A stretch of 64,000 nucleotides of DNA from positions 124,001 through 188,000 of the forward strand of contig JAEOTA010000086.1 in assembly GCA_016840085.1 (NCBI GenBank). The letters are read 5' to 3'. Below are positions 9,094 through 18,635 of the stretch, piece after piece. Numbering within the stretch: position 1 is the stretch's first letter; every line of letters begins with the position of its first letter. The position numbers and the translations under genes are program-made. The notes under the pieces were generated by a model. That model had not been told where the DNA came from and ran no database searches. It saw nothing but the letters and a program-made list of their open reading frames with translations. The DNA is from Promethearchaeota archaeon. GTDB taxonomy: Archaea > Asgardarchaeota > Lokiarchaeia > Sigyniarchaeales > SOKP01.

Positions 9094-10611
9094 ATGGCAA
9101 TAAAGATCGGAACTGTATTCAATTACTTACAATTACCTGATGTATCAAATTTCCCTTTTGTTATTAAGAGAAGAAAAGACGGAATATTCGTGCAAAAAGG
9201 TTTGTTTGTTTATACGGAATCTATTGAGGGATATTTAATTGGAATTATTGAAAAAATAATACTACTAAATGAATATTTTACTGACGCATTGACGATTAAA
9301 GCTTATAATAACAATAATCCAAACATTTTAAAGGGACTTTTTCCAAGTGATGACTTTGAATTTGCAATAGCTATTGTAAAATGTTTGGGTGTGATAAGAT
9401 TCAACGATAAAAATAAGAAAAAAATTGATAGAATCCAAAGAATGACCTATCCAGCTAGTCCTGGAAGAGAGGTATACGTGGTAGATGAAGATGTTCTATA
9501 TAAATTTTTAGGATTTGATACTGAATTTGGGTTGAATGTAGGCGCCGTTAAGGTGACTAACGTGGAAGCGAAAATTAACATGAATCGATTGCTGAATAAA
9601 CATTTTGCGATTCTTTCAATTTCAGGAGGTGGAAAAAGTTATCTCACTTCAATTCTTATCGAGGAATTACTTACAAGAAGAGAGGAGTGTGGAACACCTG
9701 CTATTATATTATTTGATGTTCATGGAGAATACTCTTATTTGCAAAATATACCAGAGTTAAAAAATAAAGTTAAAATATTTGATATCTCGTATTTTCAGAT
9801 AGCTGTTCCGAAAATTTCTCTTTATTCTTTTAAAAAGTATCAAGATCAAATCTCAAATGTTCAAGTAAGAGAATTATCAAAGTATATTAAAAGATTAAAA
9901 AAGGAGAAAAAGAACCTTTATACTTTAAATGATGTTATTGAGTCAATTGAAAATGAATCTGATGGAAATAGAAATACAAAACAAGCATTAATTGGATGGT
10001 TGTCTGAACTAGAGCGTTTAACATTATTTGGTCCTCAAGAAAATCCTGTATTAGATAAGATGATAACTAAACAAGAGATAACTATTTTTAATCTTCAAAA
10101 AGAAATAAGCATTAGAAAAAAACAAATAATTTTAGATTATATAAGTAATCGTTTATTTAATCTTAGGAGATTAAATAAAATTCCACCATTTTTATTAATT
10201 ATTGAAGAAGCTCACCAATTTTCTCCTGAAGCAGCTCATTCTAAAGCTATTTCTAAGCCAATTATTGAAATGCTTGCAAGAGAAGGAAGAAAATTCATGG
10301 CATGTTTATGCTTGATTAGTCAAAGGCCAAAGAGATTAAGCACAACAGCTCTTTCCCAGTGTAATTCTAAAATGATTTTAAACATAAAAAATCCGTATGA
10401 TTTAAAACACCTTATGGATAGTTCTGAAGCTATCACGAAGGAATATGCAAATATGATATCTAGTTTGGGTGTTGGAGAAATGTTATTAATGGGAACAGTA
10501 GTAAATTATCCTGTATTTATAGATATAAGAGAAAGGAAATTTCAATCGAATATTGAAGAACTTTCTTTAGCACAAGTATGTATTGATTGGCAGAAAAAGC
10601 TATTAAGTTAA
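9094..10611 (+). CDS. herA: HerA-like hexameric DNA-pumping ATPase
   Basis: A 505-residue FtsK/HerA-superfamily ATPase. The Walker A region is SISGGGKSY (K181), Walker B is LLIIEEAH with the family's tandem glutamates, and an arginine-finger/sensor region follows (SQRPKRL). The HAS-barrel-like N-terminus precedes the ATPase core. FDVHGEYSYL after Walker A is typical of HerA. In archaea HerA works with the nuclease NurA, Mre11 and Rad50 in DNA end resection. None of these partners is in the window, so this may be a stand-alone HerA paralogue. Its 3' end overlaps a convergent small gene by 9 bases. Confidence 0.8.
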   Translation: MAIKIGTVFNYLQLPDVSNFPFVIKRRKDGIFVQKGLFVYTESIEGYLIGIIEKIILLNEYFTDALTIKAYNNNNPNILKGLFPSDDFEFAIAIVKCLGVIRFNDKNKKKIDRIQRMTYPASPGREVYVVDEDVLYKFLGFDTEFGLNVGAVKVTNVEAKINMNRLLNKHFAILSISGGGKSYLTSILIEELLTRREECGTPAIILFDVHGEYSYLQNIPELKNKVKIFDISYFQIAVPKISLYSFKKYQDQISNVQVRELSKYIKRLKKEKKNLYTLNDVIESIENESDGNRNTKQALIGWLSELERLTLFGPQENPVLDKMITKQEITIFNLQKEISIRKKQIILDYISNRLFNLRRLNKIPPFLLIIEEAHQFSPEAAHSKAISKPIIEMLAREGRKFMACLCLISQRPKRLSTTALSQCNSKMILNIKNPYDLKHLMDSSEAITKEYANMISSLGVGEMLLMGTVVNYPVFIDIRERKFQSNIEELSLAQVCIDWQKKLLS

Positions 10612-10797
10612 ATCAGTAATTACACCATTTCTAATGGATTGGGTATTTTTTTTAAAAACTATCATTTTCTTATTTTTTGAGACTCGAAAAACGTTAATAA
10701 TATTCATACTTTCTAATTTCATAAATATTTCTTCTAAAATCAAGGAGTTAACGAAAGGAAATTCCTTTTTTAAAAGTTCTTCAAGCCTTTTATCCAA
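10603..10797 (-). CDS. Small helical protein, possible winged helix
   Basis: A 64-residue product from a TTG at 10797. The pattern is helix (KRLEELLKKEFPF), helix (SLILEEIFMKLESMNII), then two strands (VFRVSKNKKMIVFKK), which resembles a winged-helix fragment. The reading frame stays open for about 27 codons upstream (VINSIIDILIKNKGEIL) without an ATG, GTG or TTG, so the true N-terminus may use a rarer start or the domain may be truncated. The opposite-strand frame over the same bases has the Ser/Phe/Ile-rich composition of a shadow, so this strand is preferred. It overlaps the HerA-like gene by 9 bases tail to tail. Confidence 0.4.
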   Translation of the reverse strand: MDKRLEELLKKEFPFVNSLILEEIFMKLESMNIINVFRVSKNKKMIVFKKNTQSIRNGVITDLT

Positions 10798-10961
10798 AAT
10801 TTCTCCCTTATTTTTAATAAGTATATCGATAATTGAATTAATTACAGGTTTTTTATTCCAACGATGAGATTCTATATTATATCACCAAATATAACAATTG
10901 AGGATTAGAGATTTATTAACTAAAATAAATAATTTTTAATTTCTAAATAATCTTTTGGATT

Positions 10962-13205
10962 TCATACAAACAACCTATCTTCCTTTGATTCTTCTATTCT
11001 CCGACTTTTAAGTCTTTCACCAAATTTTTCATACCAATTAATTACTTCTGTAGTTAAAGTAGGATAAACAAGTTTTCTGGCTTCTTCAAAGTGAACCCGT
11101 GATACTTTTCTAGCTCTAATGTTCTCTCGTAATGCAATCATAGCGGCTTCACGACATAATGTTTCAATATCTGCTCCAGAAAAACCATCTATTAACTCCT
11201 TCAAAGATTCAAGTTCTATATTATTAGCTAAAGGCATATCTTTTGTAAATATTTTTAATATCTCCAATCTACCTTGTTCATCGGGAGATGTCACTAATAA
11301 TATTCTATCAATCCTCCCAGGTCTTATTAAAGCGGGATCTAAAATATCGGGACGATTTGTTGCAGCAATTACTACAATATCCTTATTTATTTCTAATCCA
11401 TCCAACTCCGTTAAAAACTGAGAAAGTACTTTTTCAGACACTCCAGAATCTGTCGTATGGCGACCTCTACTTGGAGCTATTGAATCAAATTCATCAAAAA
11501 AGATGATACAAGGAGCTGCCATTTTGGCTTTACGAAATACTTCTCTTATTGCCTTTTCACTCTCTCCAACCCACTTTGATAGAAGCTCTGGCCCTTTAAT
11601 TGAAATAAAGTTAGCTTTACTTTCAGTTGCTACTGCTCTTGCTAATAAAGTCTTACCGCATCCGGGAGGACCATAAAGTAAAATTCCTCTTGGAGGTCTT
11701 ATTCCCATACGTTTAAATATTGTTGGATGAGACAGCGGCCATTCTACTGCTTCGATCAATTTCTGTTTTAACTCATCTAATCCCCCTACTTGATCCCATT
11801 TCACATTTGGTACTTCTACAAACACTTCTCTTATTCCAGAAGGTAATACTTCTTTTAAAGCCTCACTAAAGTCGTTTCTATTCACTTCAATTTGTTCAAG
11901 TAATTCTGGATCAATTATTTCTGACTCCAAATCTATTTTAGGTAAATATCTTCGTAATGCAGACATTGCAGCTTCTCGGCATACAGCAGAAATATCAGCC
12001 CCTACAAATCCATGAGTTATTTGTGCATATTCCTTTAAGGATATCTTTTTATCAAGGGGCATATTTCGAGTATGTATTTGAAGAACTTCTAACCTACCTT
12101 TCTCATTCGGAACTTTTATCTCGATTTCACGGTCAAACCTTCCCGGTCTTCTTAAAGCGGGATCTAAACTGTTTGGTCGATTAGTAGCACCAATAACAAT
12201 AACTTTTCCTCTGCCATGTAATCCATCCATTAATGCTAGTAATTGAGCAACAACTCTACGTTCCACTTCTCCGGTAACAGTTTCTCTCTTTGGAGCAATT
12301 GCATCTATTTCATCTATAAAAATGATTGATGGACTTTTTTCATCGGCTTCCACAAAAAGCTTACGTAATTTTTTCTCGGATTCTCCATAAAATTTACTCA
12401 TAACTTCTGGTCCGTTAATCGAAATAAAATGTGCTTCACTCTCATTCGCAACAGCTTTGGCTAATAATGTTTTTCCGCAACCTGGAGGGCCTCTTAGTAA
12501 AACACCTTTTGGAGGATCAATTCCTAAACGTTTAAATAAAGAAGGATGACGTAAAGGTAATTCAACCATCTCTCTCACTCTTTGAATTTCTCTATCTAAC
12601 CCTCCAACATCTTCATAAGTTATATAATCCGCTCCTGTTTCGATATCTTCAGTAACTTTATCACTAATGTTAAGAACAGTCTCTTGTTTTATCATGCAAA
12701 CTCCGTTTGGTCTCATATTAATAACTTTAAAAGTAATTTCTCTACTGATGCCTATAGAAATAAAAATATAATCGTCAATTGTAATTGGGTAATTATTTAG
12801 TTTTCTTTTAACAAAACTTTCAAACCGTGGATTATTTCGTATTTTAACACTTGAAGGTGCTAAAACAACATTCTGAGCAACTTCTGCTTTAACTTTACGA
12901 ATTTCAAGAGTATCATCAATCCGAGTTCCAGTATTTTTTTGCAATCTGGAATCTACACGTACTATCCCTAGACCATTATCTTGAGGATAACTTGGCCAGG
13001 CAATTCCGGCACTTTGTTTCTTACCAATAACTTCAATAACGTCACCAGTTTCAATATTTAACTTTTCCATTGTATTTGGATCTATCCGAATGATATTACG
13101 CCCAATATCCCTTTTCTTAGCTTTTTGAACACGTAAAGTTACATTAGATATATTATTTTCGCGTTTATCATCAGTTTCTTTATCTTTATTGTCTTTCAAT
13201 GACAT
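10962..13205 (-). CDS. cdc48: Cdc48/VCP-type AAA+ unfoldase
   Basis: A 747-residue protein with the full Cdc48/p97/VAT layout. A substrate-binding N domain spans residues ~20-185, opening with LRVQKAKKRDIGRNIIRID. D1 has Walker A GPPGCGKT (239-246) and Walker B FIDEID (296-301). D2 has Walker A GPPGCGKT (512-519) and Walker B FFDEFD (569-574). Arginine-finger regions RRPGRFDRE and IRPGRIDR are intact. As a hexamer it uses ATP to unfold tagged or damaged proteins and feeds proteasomes. The C-terminus ends EDRLFV rather than a clear HbYX proteasome-docking tail. It is the last gene of the minus-strand block running from aIF5A to here. Confidence 0.95.
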   Translation of the reverse strand: MSLKDNKDKETDDKRENNISNVTLRVQKAKKRDIGRNIIRIDPNTMEKLNIETGDVIEVIGKKQSAGIAWPSYPQDNGLGIVRVDSRLQKNTGTRIDDTLEIRKVKAEVAQNVVLAPSSVKIRNNPRFESFVKRKLNNYPITIDDYIFISIGISREITFKVINMRPNGVCMIKQETVLNISDKVTEDIETGADYITYEDVGGLDREIQRVREMVELPLRHPSLFKRLGIDPPKGVLLRGPPGCGKTLLAKAVANESEAHFISINGPEVMSKFYGESEKKLRKLFVEADEKSPSIIFIDEIDAIAPKRETVTGEVERRVVAQLLALMDGLHGRGKVIVIGATNRPNSLDPALRRPGRFDREIEIKVPNEKGRLEVLQIHTRNMPLDKKISLKEYAQITHGFVGADISAVCREAAMSALRRYLPKIDLESEIIDPELLEQIEVNRNDFSEALKEVLPSGIREVFVEVPNVKWDQVGGLDELKQKLIEAVEWPLSHPTIFKRMGIRPPRGILLYGPPGCGKTLLARAVATESKANFISIKGPELLSKWVGESEKAIREVFRKAKMAAPCIIFFDEFDSIAPSRGRHTTDSGVSEKVLSQFLTELDGLEINKDIVVIAATNRPDILDPALIRPGRIDRILLVTSPDEQGRLEILKIFTKDMPLANNIELESLKELIDGFSGADIETLCREAAMIALRENIRARKVSRVHFEEARKLVYPTLTTEVINWYEKFGERLKSRRIEESKEDRLFV

Positions 13206-13294
13206 AATAATTCGATGATTTGCAACTATTCTTTCTTTAATATTTAAAAAAATTAACTTTGTAAAAATTTTTGCTTTTTTTCTTTAATACAAGT

Positions 13295-14350
13295 TTAATT
13301 TTTTTTGAAAAAATTATCCAACGAAACTTGAACTTTTCCATCTTTTAATTTCCTCAATCTTTCTAAAGCGTTTTCTACCCTTTGTTTTGAGAAATTGTGC
13401 TGCTCTATTAATAGTTCTTCTATTTTTTCCAAGTCAATTTTCTTGGATTTTGTTAGATGATAATCCTTATTAATATTAGGATTTAGAAAGATATTTTTAA
13501 TATTATTAGCTATCTCTAAATCCAGTGAAATCTCCTTACCTCCAACCTTAACCTTATTCTTTATAATATTTTCTATTGAGTCGTATTTCTTGATTAGATT
13601 TAAAGCTATTTTTTGACCAATGCCCTTGACGCCAGAGAAGAAATCTGTACCTATTAAAACACCCATCTCTATCAATTGTTCTCGGGTGATATCAAGATTT
13701 TTCAGAAATTTAGCTAATGAGACATATTCAATATCTAAAGTAACAGTAGTATCTTTTACTTTTTTACTCCTGCTAATGGCAAAATTTCGGATTAAACGCT
13801 TACCACCAAATAATAAGGTGTCATAATCTTGAGAAGCACATGCCCATGCATCCCCTCGATCAACCATGTAGGCTGCCTGAGCTTCTCCTTCAGTACTTGC
13901 TTGAACTATTGGAATTCCCATATATTTTATCAATTTCTTACTTTCTTCAATCATTCCAGCATCTAATTTTGAAGTTAACTGAGCATATTTTTTAGCTTGT
14001 TTAAAATCTTCAGCATCCTGAGCTTCAACCATTTTTTTAGTAGCATCATCTTTAATTTTTTTCCTTTCTCTTATTGTCTCTAATTTTAATTCTAAAGGTT
14101 CACCATCAAATACATAAATAGGTTTAATATCATGCTCTAAGAAGTTTATATTCCTATAGAACAATCCAGATAGATGAGAAGTTATATTTCCTTGATAATC
14201 TTTTAATGGAGTACCATCTCTTTGGCGAATTATTGCTAAAAATTGATAAATCGTATTAAATGCATCAATAGCTATGTTTTTTTTAAAAAGGTTTTCAAAA
14301 GTTATAGTTCTTTTAACTTCCTTTACTAATTCATTTATTTTTACGCCCAT
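13295..14350 (-). CDS. fen: Flap endonuclease 1
   Basis: 351 residues, the normal FEN1 length. The start MGV gives the conserved free glycine at position 2 that lies at the active site. Acidic metal-binding residues are seen in NIAIDAFN, YVFDGEP, STEGEAQAAYM, SQDYDTLLFGG and IGTDF, in FEN1 order. The helix-hairpin-helix segment is GVKGIGQKIALNLIKKY. The C-terminus carries a textbook PIP box, QVSLDNFF, for docking on the PCNA sliding clamp. The enzyme removes 5' flaps during Okazaki-fragment maturation and base excision repair. It is transcribed with Nob1 and NAD kinase. Confidence 0.96.
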   Translation of the reverse strand: MGVKINELVKEVKRTITFENLFKKNIAIDAFNTIYQFLAIIRQRDGTPLKDYQGNITSHLSGLFYRNINFLEHDIKPIYVFDGEPLELKLETIRERKKIKDDATKKMVEAQDAEDFKQAKKYAQLTSKLDAGMIEESKKLIKYMGIPIVQASTEGEAQAAYMVDRGDAWACASQDYDTLLFGGKRLIRNFAISRSKKVKDTTVTLDIEYVSLAKFLKNLDITREQLIEMGVLIGTDFFSGVKGIGQKIALNLIKKYDSIENIIKNKVKVGGKEISLDLEIANNIKNIFLNPNINKDYHLTKSKKIDLEKIEELLIEQHNFSKQRVENALERLRKLKDGKVQVSLDNFFKKN

Positions 14351-14416
14351 TTTCTCTTATATATCATTTTTTTGCCGTATCCACTAATATATATGATACA
14401 ACTTATATAATTTCCA

Positions 14417-14992
14417 CTAATATATGATATTATTTTTTGGGCGTCTTTTCAATTTAAGACCACAAATTTCACAAATTTTATTAAAATCTTCAGTTTTATG
14501 AATAGTTTTGCAATTTGGGCAATAAATTTCCCATATTATCTTTTTCTCAATCCCATCTTTATATAATGAAGTATATGGTATATTTAATTCAGAACATACA
14601 TTCTCAATTGAATAATCATTAGTATAAAGGTTTACTTTTTGATGATAATTCACAGATAATTCTAATGTTAATGCTATTAATCCTTTATCAACATTTGATA
14701 AAGCATTTAAATCACCTGTTATTTTAGATTTTTTATTTACATCTCGGATGTATTTAATACTAGGGATTTTTATCCTTAATTTTTCACTCTCGATAGCAGC
14801 GTAAATTTTATTTAATATATGTCTATTTTTTTCCATGTATTTACTGACTTTTACTTCTTCAATTACATATGGGGTGGTATATATGATGCTTTTAAATAGA
14901 TTAAAATCAATTCCCGTAAGGAATATATTTGTATCAAAAACAGCAATTTGATCTTTATCTTTTATATCGTCATTCTTCAGGTGAGTCATCAA
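14417..14992 (-). CDS. nob1: Nob1-like rRNA endonuclease (PIN domain + zinc ribbon)
   Basis: 191 residues. An N-terminal PIN domain starts IAVFDTNIFLTGI with the first catalytic Asp, and a later acidic cluster YTNDYSIENVC carries further metal ligands. The C-terminal zinc ribbon is CPNCKTIH...CEICGLKLKRRP. This domain order and length match archaeal/eukaryotic Nob1, which cleaves the 3' end of pre-16S/18S rRNA in late small-subunit assembly. The start at 14992 lies inside the 3' end of the NAD kinase gene (overlap 23 bases), pointing to coupled translation. A second Met immediately follows. Confidence 0.9.
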   Translation of the reverse strand: MMTHLKNDDIKDKDQIAVFDTNIFLTGIDFNLFKSIIYTTPYVIEEVKVSKYMEKNRHILNKIYAAIESEKLRIKIPSIKYIRDVNKKSKITGDLNALSNVDKGLIALTLELSVNYHQKVNLYTNDYSIENVCSELNIPYTSLYKDGIEKKIIWEIYCPNCKTIHKTEDFNKICEICGLKLKRRPKNNIIY

Positions 14993-15866
14993 TGGGTACT
15001 CTCAATGTTCCTATAATTTTCTTCCTTAAACGAGAATAATAACTTCTACTAAATCGAATGAATTTTGTTTGAGATTTGGATTTACGAATTCTAATTTTAG
15101 TATTAGGAGGAATTTCTTTAATGGTTCTCTGACCATCTATAACAATTTTAGCATTTAATCGTGGTCGTAAAAGCTGGATCTCAATTTCTGAGTCTATCGG
15201 AACTATTATTGGTTTTAACCCAGATCCAGCAAAACTATTTAATGGAGTGATTTGCATAATTTCCAAATTTGGATTAACTATTGCCCCACCAGCACTTAAG
15301 TTATAAGCTGTAGATCCAACAGATGTAGAAATTATTACACCATCTAAATAGGATCGGTTTAAAAAGGCACCATTAATTTTTATTGATACTTGTAAAACTT
15401 TAGAGCTTTTAGAAGATACAATTAAAACTTCATTTAATGCACTGTTAAGTTTTACTTCTTCAGAGTTCTTAACTATATATGGTGTAATTTTCGAACATAC
15501 TTCACAATCATATTCACCACTTGAAGCTTTTATTAAATCTTTAAATACAGTTCTTTCATTTGATTCGTCTAAAAAGCCTATGGAACCAACATTGACTCCC
15601 AAAATAGGTGGTGGGTTTTTTTGAGATAAACCATTTGCCACTCTTAATATTGATCCATCACCACCTATTATAACAATAAATTCTATATTCTCAGTGGTCA
15701 TTTCTGCTAAATCCATACCATTATGTGCGAATATTTTAGGAGCGATCCTCGTTTCTAAATACACAACTTCTCCTTTTTGAATTAAAAATTCAAATATTCT
15801 CTTTGCTACTTTAATTGCTCTTTCAGAATCCAATCTGCAAGCTATAGCAATAGGTTTTTTTTCCAT
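14970..15866 (-). CDS. nadK: NAD kinase
   Basis: 298 residues. The NAD kinase signature GGDGSILR (catalytic Asp in GGDG) is followed by NVGSIGFLDE and the NAD-binding region DGVIISTSVGSTAYNLSAGGAI, all in the standard order. The enzyme phosphorylates NAD to NADP with ATP or polyphosphate. ATG at 15866 is preceded by the AT-rich gap to aIF5A. It lies in a block of core genes and overlaps nob1. The arrangement says nothing special about regulation. Confidence 0.95.
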   Translation of the reverse strand: MEKKPIAIACRLDSERAIKVAKRIFEFLIQKGEVVYLETRIAPKIFAHNGMDLAEMTTENIEFIVIIGGDGSILRVANGLSQKNPPPILGVNVGSIGFLDESNERTVFKDLIKASSGEYDCEVCSKITPYIVKNSEEVKLNSALNEVLIVSSKSSKVLQVSIKINGAFLNRSYLDGVIISTSVGSTAYNLSAGGAIVNPNLEIMQITPLNSFAGSGLKPIIVPIDSEIEIQLLRPRLNAKIVIDGQRTIKEIPPNTKIRIRKSKSQTKFIRFSRSYYSRLRKKIIGTLRVPIDDSPEE

Positions 15867-15986
15867 GGTTATATGTCATTCTTTAATAAGATCCTAACTA
15901 ATTAAATATTGTTTATTACAAAAATAAATAATTATATAAAAAATATAATTAATGATTAATGAAGCCGTAAAATGATTTAGGTGTGC

Positions 15987-16415
15987 CTAGTTTGTAAAAA
16001 CCCTATTAATAAGAGTTTTACCGGCTAATTGCCAAAATTCTACTTGCGTAGCTGAAATTTTATCAGGATTTGTTTGAAGATCTTTCAGTTTTTTAATTAA
16101 AACCTCATCACTGGGCCAATCAACATCAATTGATTCATAAGATTCTAAATTCATTATGTTGATCGAAGCAACTTCGATAAAATTAATTTGAGCATTTCCT
16201 TTGATAATTTCAGGAATTTCTACCATCGAACCACTTGGAAATGTTAAACTTCTCTTATTATTATCAAATACTCCTACACAAACGACTCTTACTTTTGCAT
16301 GACCATGCTTTCCACTCTTAGAACGCTCAGTGCTTTTAATAATGCAAGGTTCTTCATCATCCATAATATATTGCCCTGATTTTAACTTTTGTATCTCTGT
16401 TCTTCTAATAGACAA
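15987..16415 (-). CDS. aif5A: Translation factor aIF5A
   Basis: 142 residues, the archaeal size. The N-terminal SH3-like domain contains the hypusination loop STERSKSGKHGHAK, with the modified lysine predicted at K36. A C-terminal OB-fold follows with a short extra tail (KISATQVEFWQL onward). The factor relieves ribosome stalling at difficult sequences such as polyproline. It is first in a minus-strand gene series and is divergent from SRP54, with a 152-base promoter region between. Confidence 0.96.
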   Translation of the reverse strand: MSIRRTEIQKLKSGQYIMDDEEPCIIKSTERSKSGKHGHAKVRVVCVGVFDNNKRSLTFPSGSMVEIPEIIKGNAQINFIEVASINIMNLESYESIDVDWPSDEVLIKKLKDLQTNPDKISATQVEFWQLAGKTLINRVFTN

Positions 16416-16480
16416 TTACTTTTCCACCTTAGTTTATCAATTTTTATCCAAATATTTTTAATTTTGATATTTCTTTTAAT

Positions 16481-16500
16481 TTATAATATAATATATTTAT
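16481..16500 (+). promoter_or_regulatory. Candidate TATA region of the SRP54 gene
   Basis: TTATAATATAATATATTTAT lies about 70-85 bases before the SRP54 start in the divergent gap shared with aIF5A. Its composition suits an archaeal TBP site, but the whole gap is AT-rich and no purine-rich BRE is obvious, so this is only the best candidate. Confidence 0.3.
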
Positions 16501-16567
16501 TCAAAAAAAAATATTAGTTTTTGATTATTATCTCAAATAATTCAACTAAATCTTTAGCTGGGATTTA

Positions 16568-17941
16568 ATGGTTTTATCACAACTTGGTAGATCTTTAGAT
16601 AATGCAATTCGAAAAATTAGACGACTTCCTATCGTGGATAAAGATGCAATAAATGCTCTTATTCAGGACTTACAACGAAGTCTACTTAGTTCGGATGTAA
16701 AAGTGGAATTAGTCTTCCAGATGACAGAAAATATTAGAAAAGAAGCGACACGTACTAAACTTCAAAAAGCAAGAAGGAAAGATTTTGTAATTAAATTAGT
16801 ACATGATGAGCTAATAAATCTTTTAGGAGGGAAACCAGCTCCGATACGTATAAAACCAGGAAAGAAGAATGTAATTCTACTTGTTGGTATTCAAGGTTCA
16901 GGTAAGACAACCACAATTGCAAAATTAGCAAAGTATTATAAAAGTAAAGGATTTAAGGTTGCCACATTGACTACTGATACTTGGCGACCTGGAGCTTATG
17001 AACAACTTGTCCAATTGTCAGAGCAAGTGGGAATAAAATGTTATGGTAATCCTAATGAAAAAAATGCTATTAAGATTGCTATTCAAGAAACAAAAAGAGC
17101 AATAAATGATGGGAATGATCTTATTATCGCAGATACTGCAGGTAGACATAAAGAAGAAAAAGAACTAATGAAAGAAATGTCAGTTCTTGAAGAAAAATTA
17201 AAACCAAATGAAATTATTTTAGTAATTGATGGTACCTTAGGTCAACAAGCATTTAAACAAGCAGAGGCTTTTGCTCAGACAACTAATTTAGGCTCAATTA
17301 TAGTCACTAAATTAGATGGAACTGCTAAAGGTGGTGGTGCTTTATCAGCTTGTGCAGCAGCAAAGGTAGGTATTCGTTTCATAGGGACAGGAGAAAAAAT
17401 AGAAAATCTCGAAGAGTTTGAATCATCTAAATTTGTTGGAACATTACTTGGTATCCCTGATATCGAAAGTTTAATCCAAAAAGTACAAGAAGCAGAAGTC
17501 GTTCCAGATGATGAAACAGTCAGAAGGATGATGATGGGGAAATTTACTCTTGAAGATTTATATATACAACTTACGAATATAAAAAAAGTTGGAAAATTTA
17601 AACAGATTTTATCTATGATGGGTGGAGGTAATATCCCAGATGTATTAAAGGAAGATGCTGAAAGGAATCTCGAAAAATGGAGGATTGTGTTAGATTCGAT
17701 GACCCATGAAGAGAAGATCAATCCCAAAATCATTAAAAAAACACGAAAAAGAAGAATTGCTATTGGAAGTGGGACAGAATATGCAGTGATTAATCGAATG
17801 CTTGAACAATATTCACAAATGAAAAAATTTATGCGAAGATTCCTCCAAATGCAGAAAAAAGGGAAAGGAGTCCCGGGGTTGCCGGGAATTCCTGGGGGAA
17901 AAGCGGCAGCAGATTTTATGAAAAAATTAGGTAAGTTTTAG
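16568..17941 (+). CDS. srp54: Signal recognition particle GTPase SRP54
   Basis: 457 residues with the N, G and M domains of SRP54. The N domain contains ALIQDLQRSLLSSDVKVELV (residues ~26-45). The G domain carries G1 GIQGSGKTTT, the insertion-box motif TDTWRPGAYEQL, G3 DTAGRHKEE, G4 TKLDGTAKGGG and the closing GTGEKIENLEEF. The C-terminal M domain has the methionine-rich signal-binding segments and the RNA-binding IAIGSGT motif. It binds signal sequences on the ribosome and hands them to the FtsY receptor. The TrmY-like gene begins 22 bases downstream and probably shares the transcript. Confidence 0.97.
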   Translation: MVLSQLGRSLDNAIRKIRRLPIVDKDAINALIQDLQRSLLSSDVKVELVFQMTENIRKEATRTKLQKARRKDFVIKLVHDELINLLGGKPAPIRIKPGKKNVILLVGIQGSGKTTTIAKLAKYYKSKGFKVATLTTDTWRPGAYEQLVQLSEQVGIKCYGNPNEKNAIKIAIQETKRAINDGNDLIIADTAGRHKEEKELMKEMSVLEEKLKPNEIILVIDGTLGQQAFKQAEAFAQTTNLGSIIVTKLDGTAKGGGALSACAAAKVGIRFIGTGEKIENLEEFESSKFVGTLLGIPDIESLIQKVQEAEVVPDDETVRRMMMGKFTLEDLYIQLTNIKKVGKFKQILSMMGGGNIPDVLKEDAERNLEKWRIVLDSMTHEEKINPKIIKKTRKRRIAIGSGTEYAVINRMLEQYSQMKKFMRRFLQMQKKGKGVPGLPGIPGGKAAADFMKKLGKF

Positions 17942-17963
17942 ATCAACAATTAGAGCCTTTTAT

Positions 17964-18620
17964 TTGATTAAATTGGTAAATTTTCTACTTCTATTAAAAA
18001 AGATTACCGACTATAGTAAAAAGGATATTGATAAAGGAAATATTCCTATTATTATTTATGAATTATGTTCATGTATAAGAGAGGCCTTCTGTTTATCTTA
18101 TTCTATAAGAAAGGATAATAATTTATACTTATATTTTGAAAAAGAGTATGTTTTAATTAGATTTAAAGGAAAAAGATTAAGATATTTAGGTCCTGATGAG
18201 AGATCTCAAGCAATACTTTTAGATAAGGCCTTAAATAAAGCAAGACAGATCATCTCTCCAGAAAGTGAAAGATGGGAGAAATCAACTCCAGGAATATATA
18301 TAAAAAAATACTCTGATAATAATTCTTTTATGAATTCTTTTTTTTCAAATAAAAAAGGAAAGATATATCTCATTTTAGATAATTTTAAAGAAAATAATAA
18401 AAAAATAGATATTCTTTCATTAGATAAGGACTTCTTAGCTATTTTGGATAATGATTTTTATATTATTCCGACTTATAATACTTTAAATGAAAATATGGAA
18501 TTTTTAGAATTATTCAAAACCTTAAAAAATATATTGAGATTATCCATTCCAAAAGCTAAAACAATAGAAAATAAAATTCTATATTTAAATTTTCGTAAGG
18601 ATCAACAAACAAATCTATAA
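17964..18620 (+). CDS. trmY: TrmY-like tRNA pseudouridine-54 N1-methyltransferase (SPOUT)
   Basis: 218 residues from a TTG start; no ATG is available at the right place. Landmarks I recall from archaeal TrmY are present in order: ELCSCIREAFCLSYSIRKDN, a strand pair, RYLGPDERSQAILLDKAL, and WEKSTPGIYIKK. This family methylates pseudouridine at position 54 of tRNA to N1-methylpseudouridine, using S-adenosylmethionine in a knotted SPOUT fold. The region after ~residue 150 diverges, and the Cys/His-containing C-terminal motif I associate with the family is not visible (tail ends ILYLNFRKDQ), so activity needs confirming. It lies between srp54 and pyrC. Confidence 0.8.
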   Translation: MIKLVNFLLLLKKITDYSKKDIDKGNIPIIIYELCSCIREAFCLSYSIRKDNNLYLYFEKEYVLIRFKGKRLRYLGPDERSQAILLDKALNKARQIISPESERWEKSTPGIYIKKYSDNNSFMNSFFSNKKGKIYLILDNFKENNKKIDILSLDKDFLAILDNDFYIIPTYNTLNENMEFLELFKTLKNILRLSIPKAKTIENKILYLNFRKDQQTNL

Positions 18621-18635
18621 TATTAAAACATAGAT

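Noticed and set aside
10634..10867. A 77-residue plus-strand frame overlapping the small minus-strand gene after the HerA-like gene
   Set aside because: Its Phe/Ile/Ser-rich sequence looks like the antisense shadow of the Lys/Glu-rich minus-strand protein, and it has no motif or ribosome-binding site.
17275..17733. A 152-residue minus-strand frame inside SRP54
   Set aside because: It lies wholly within the conserved GTPase/M-domain coding region of SRP54, with composition typical of an antisense frame.
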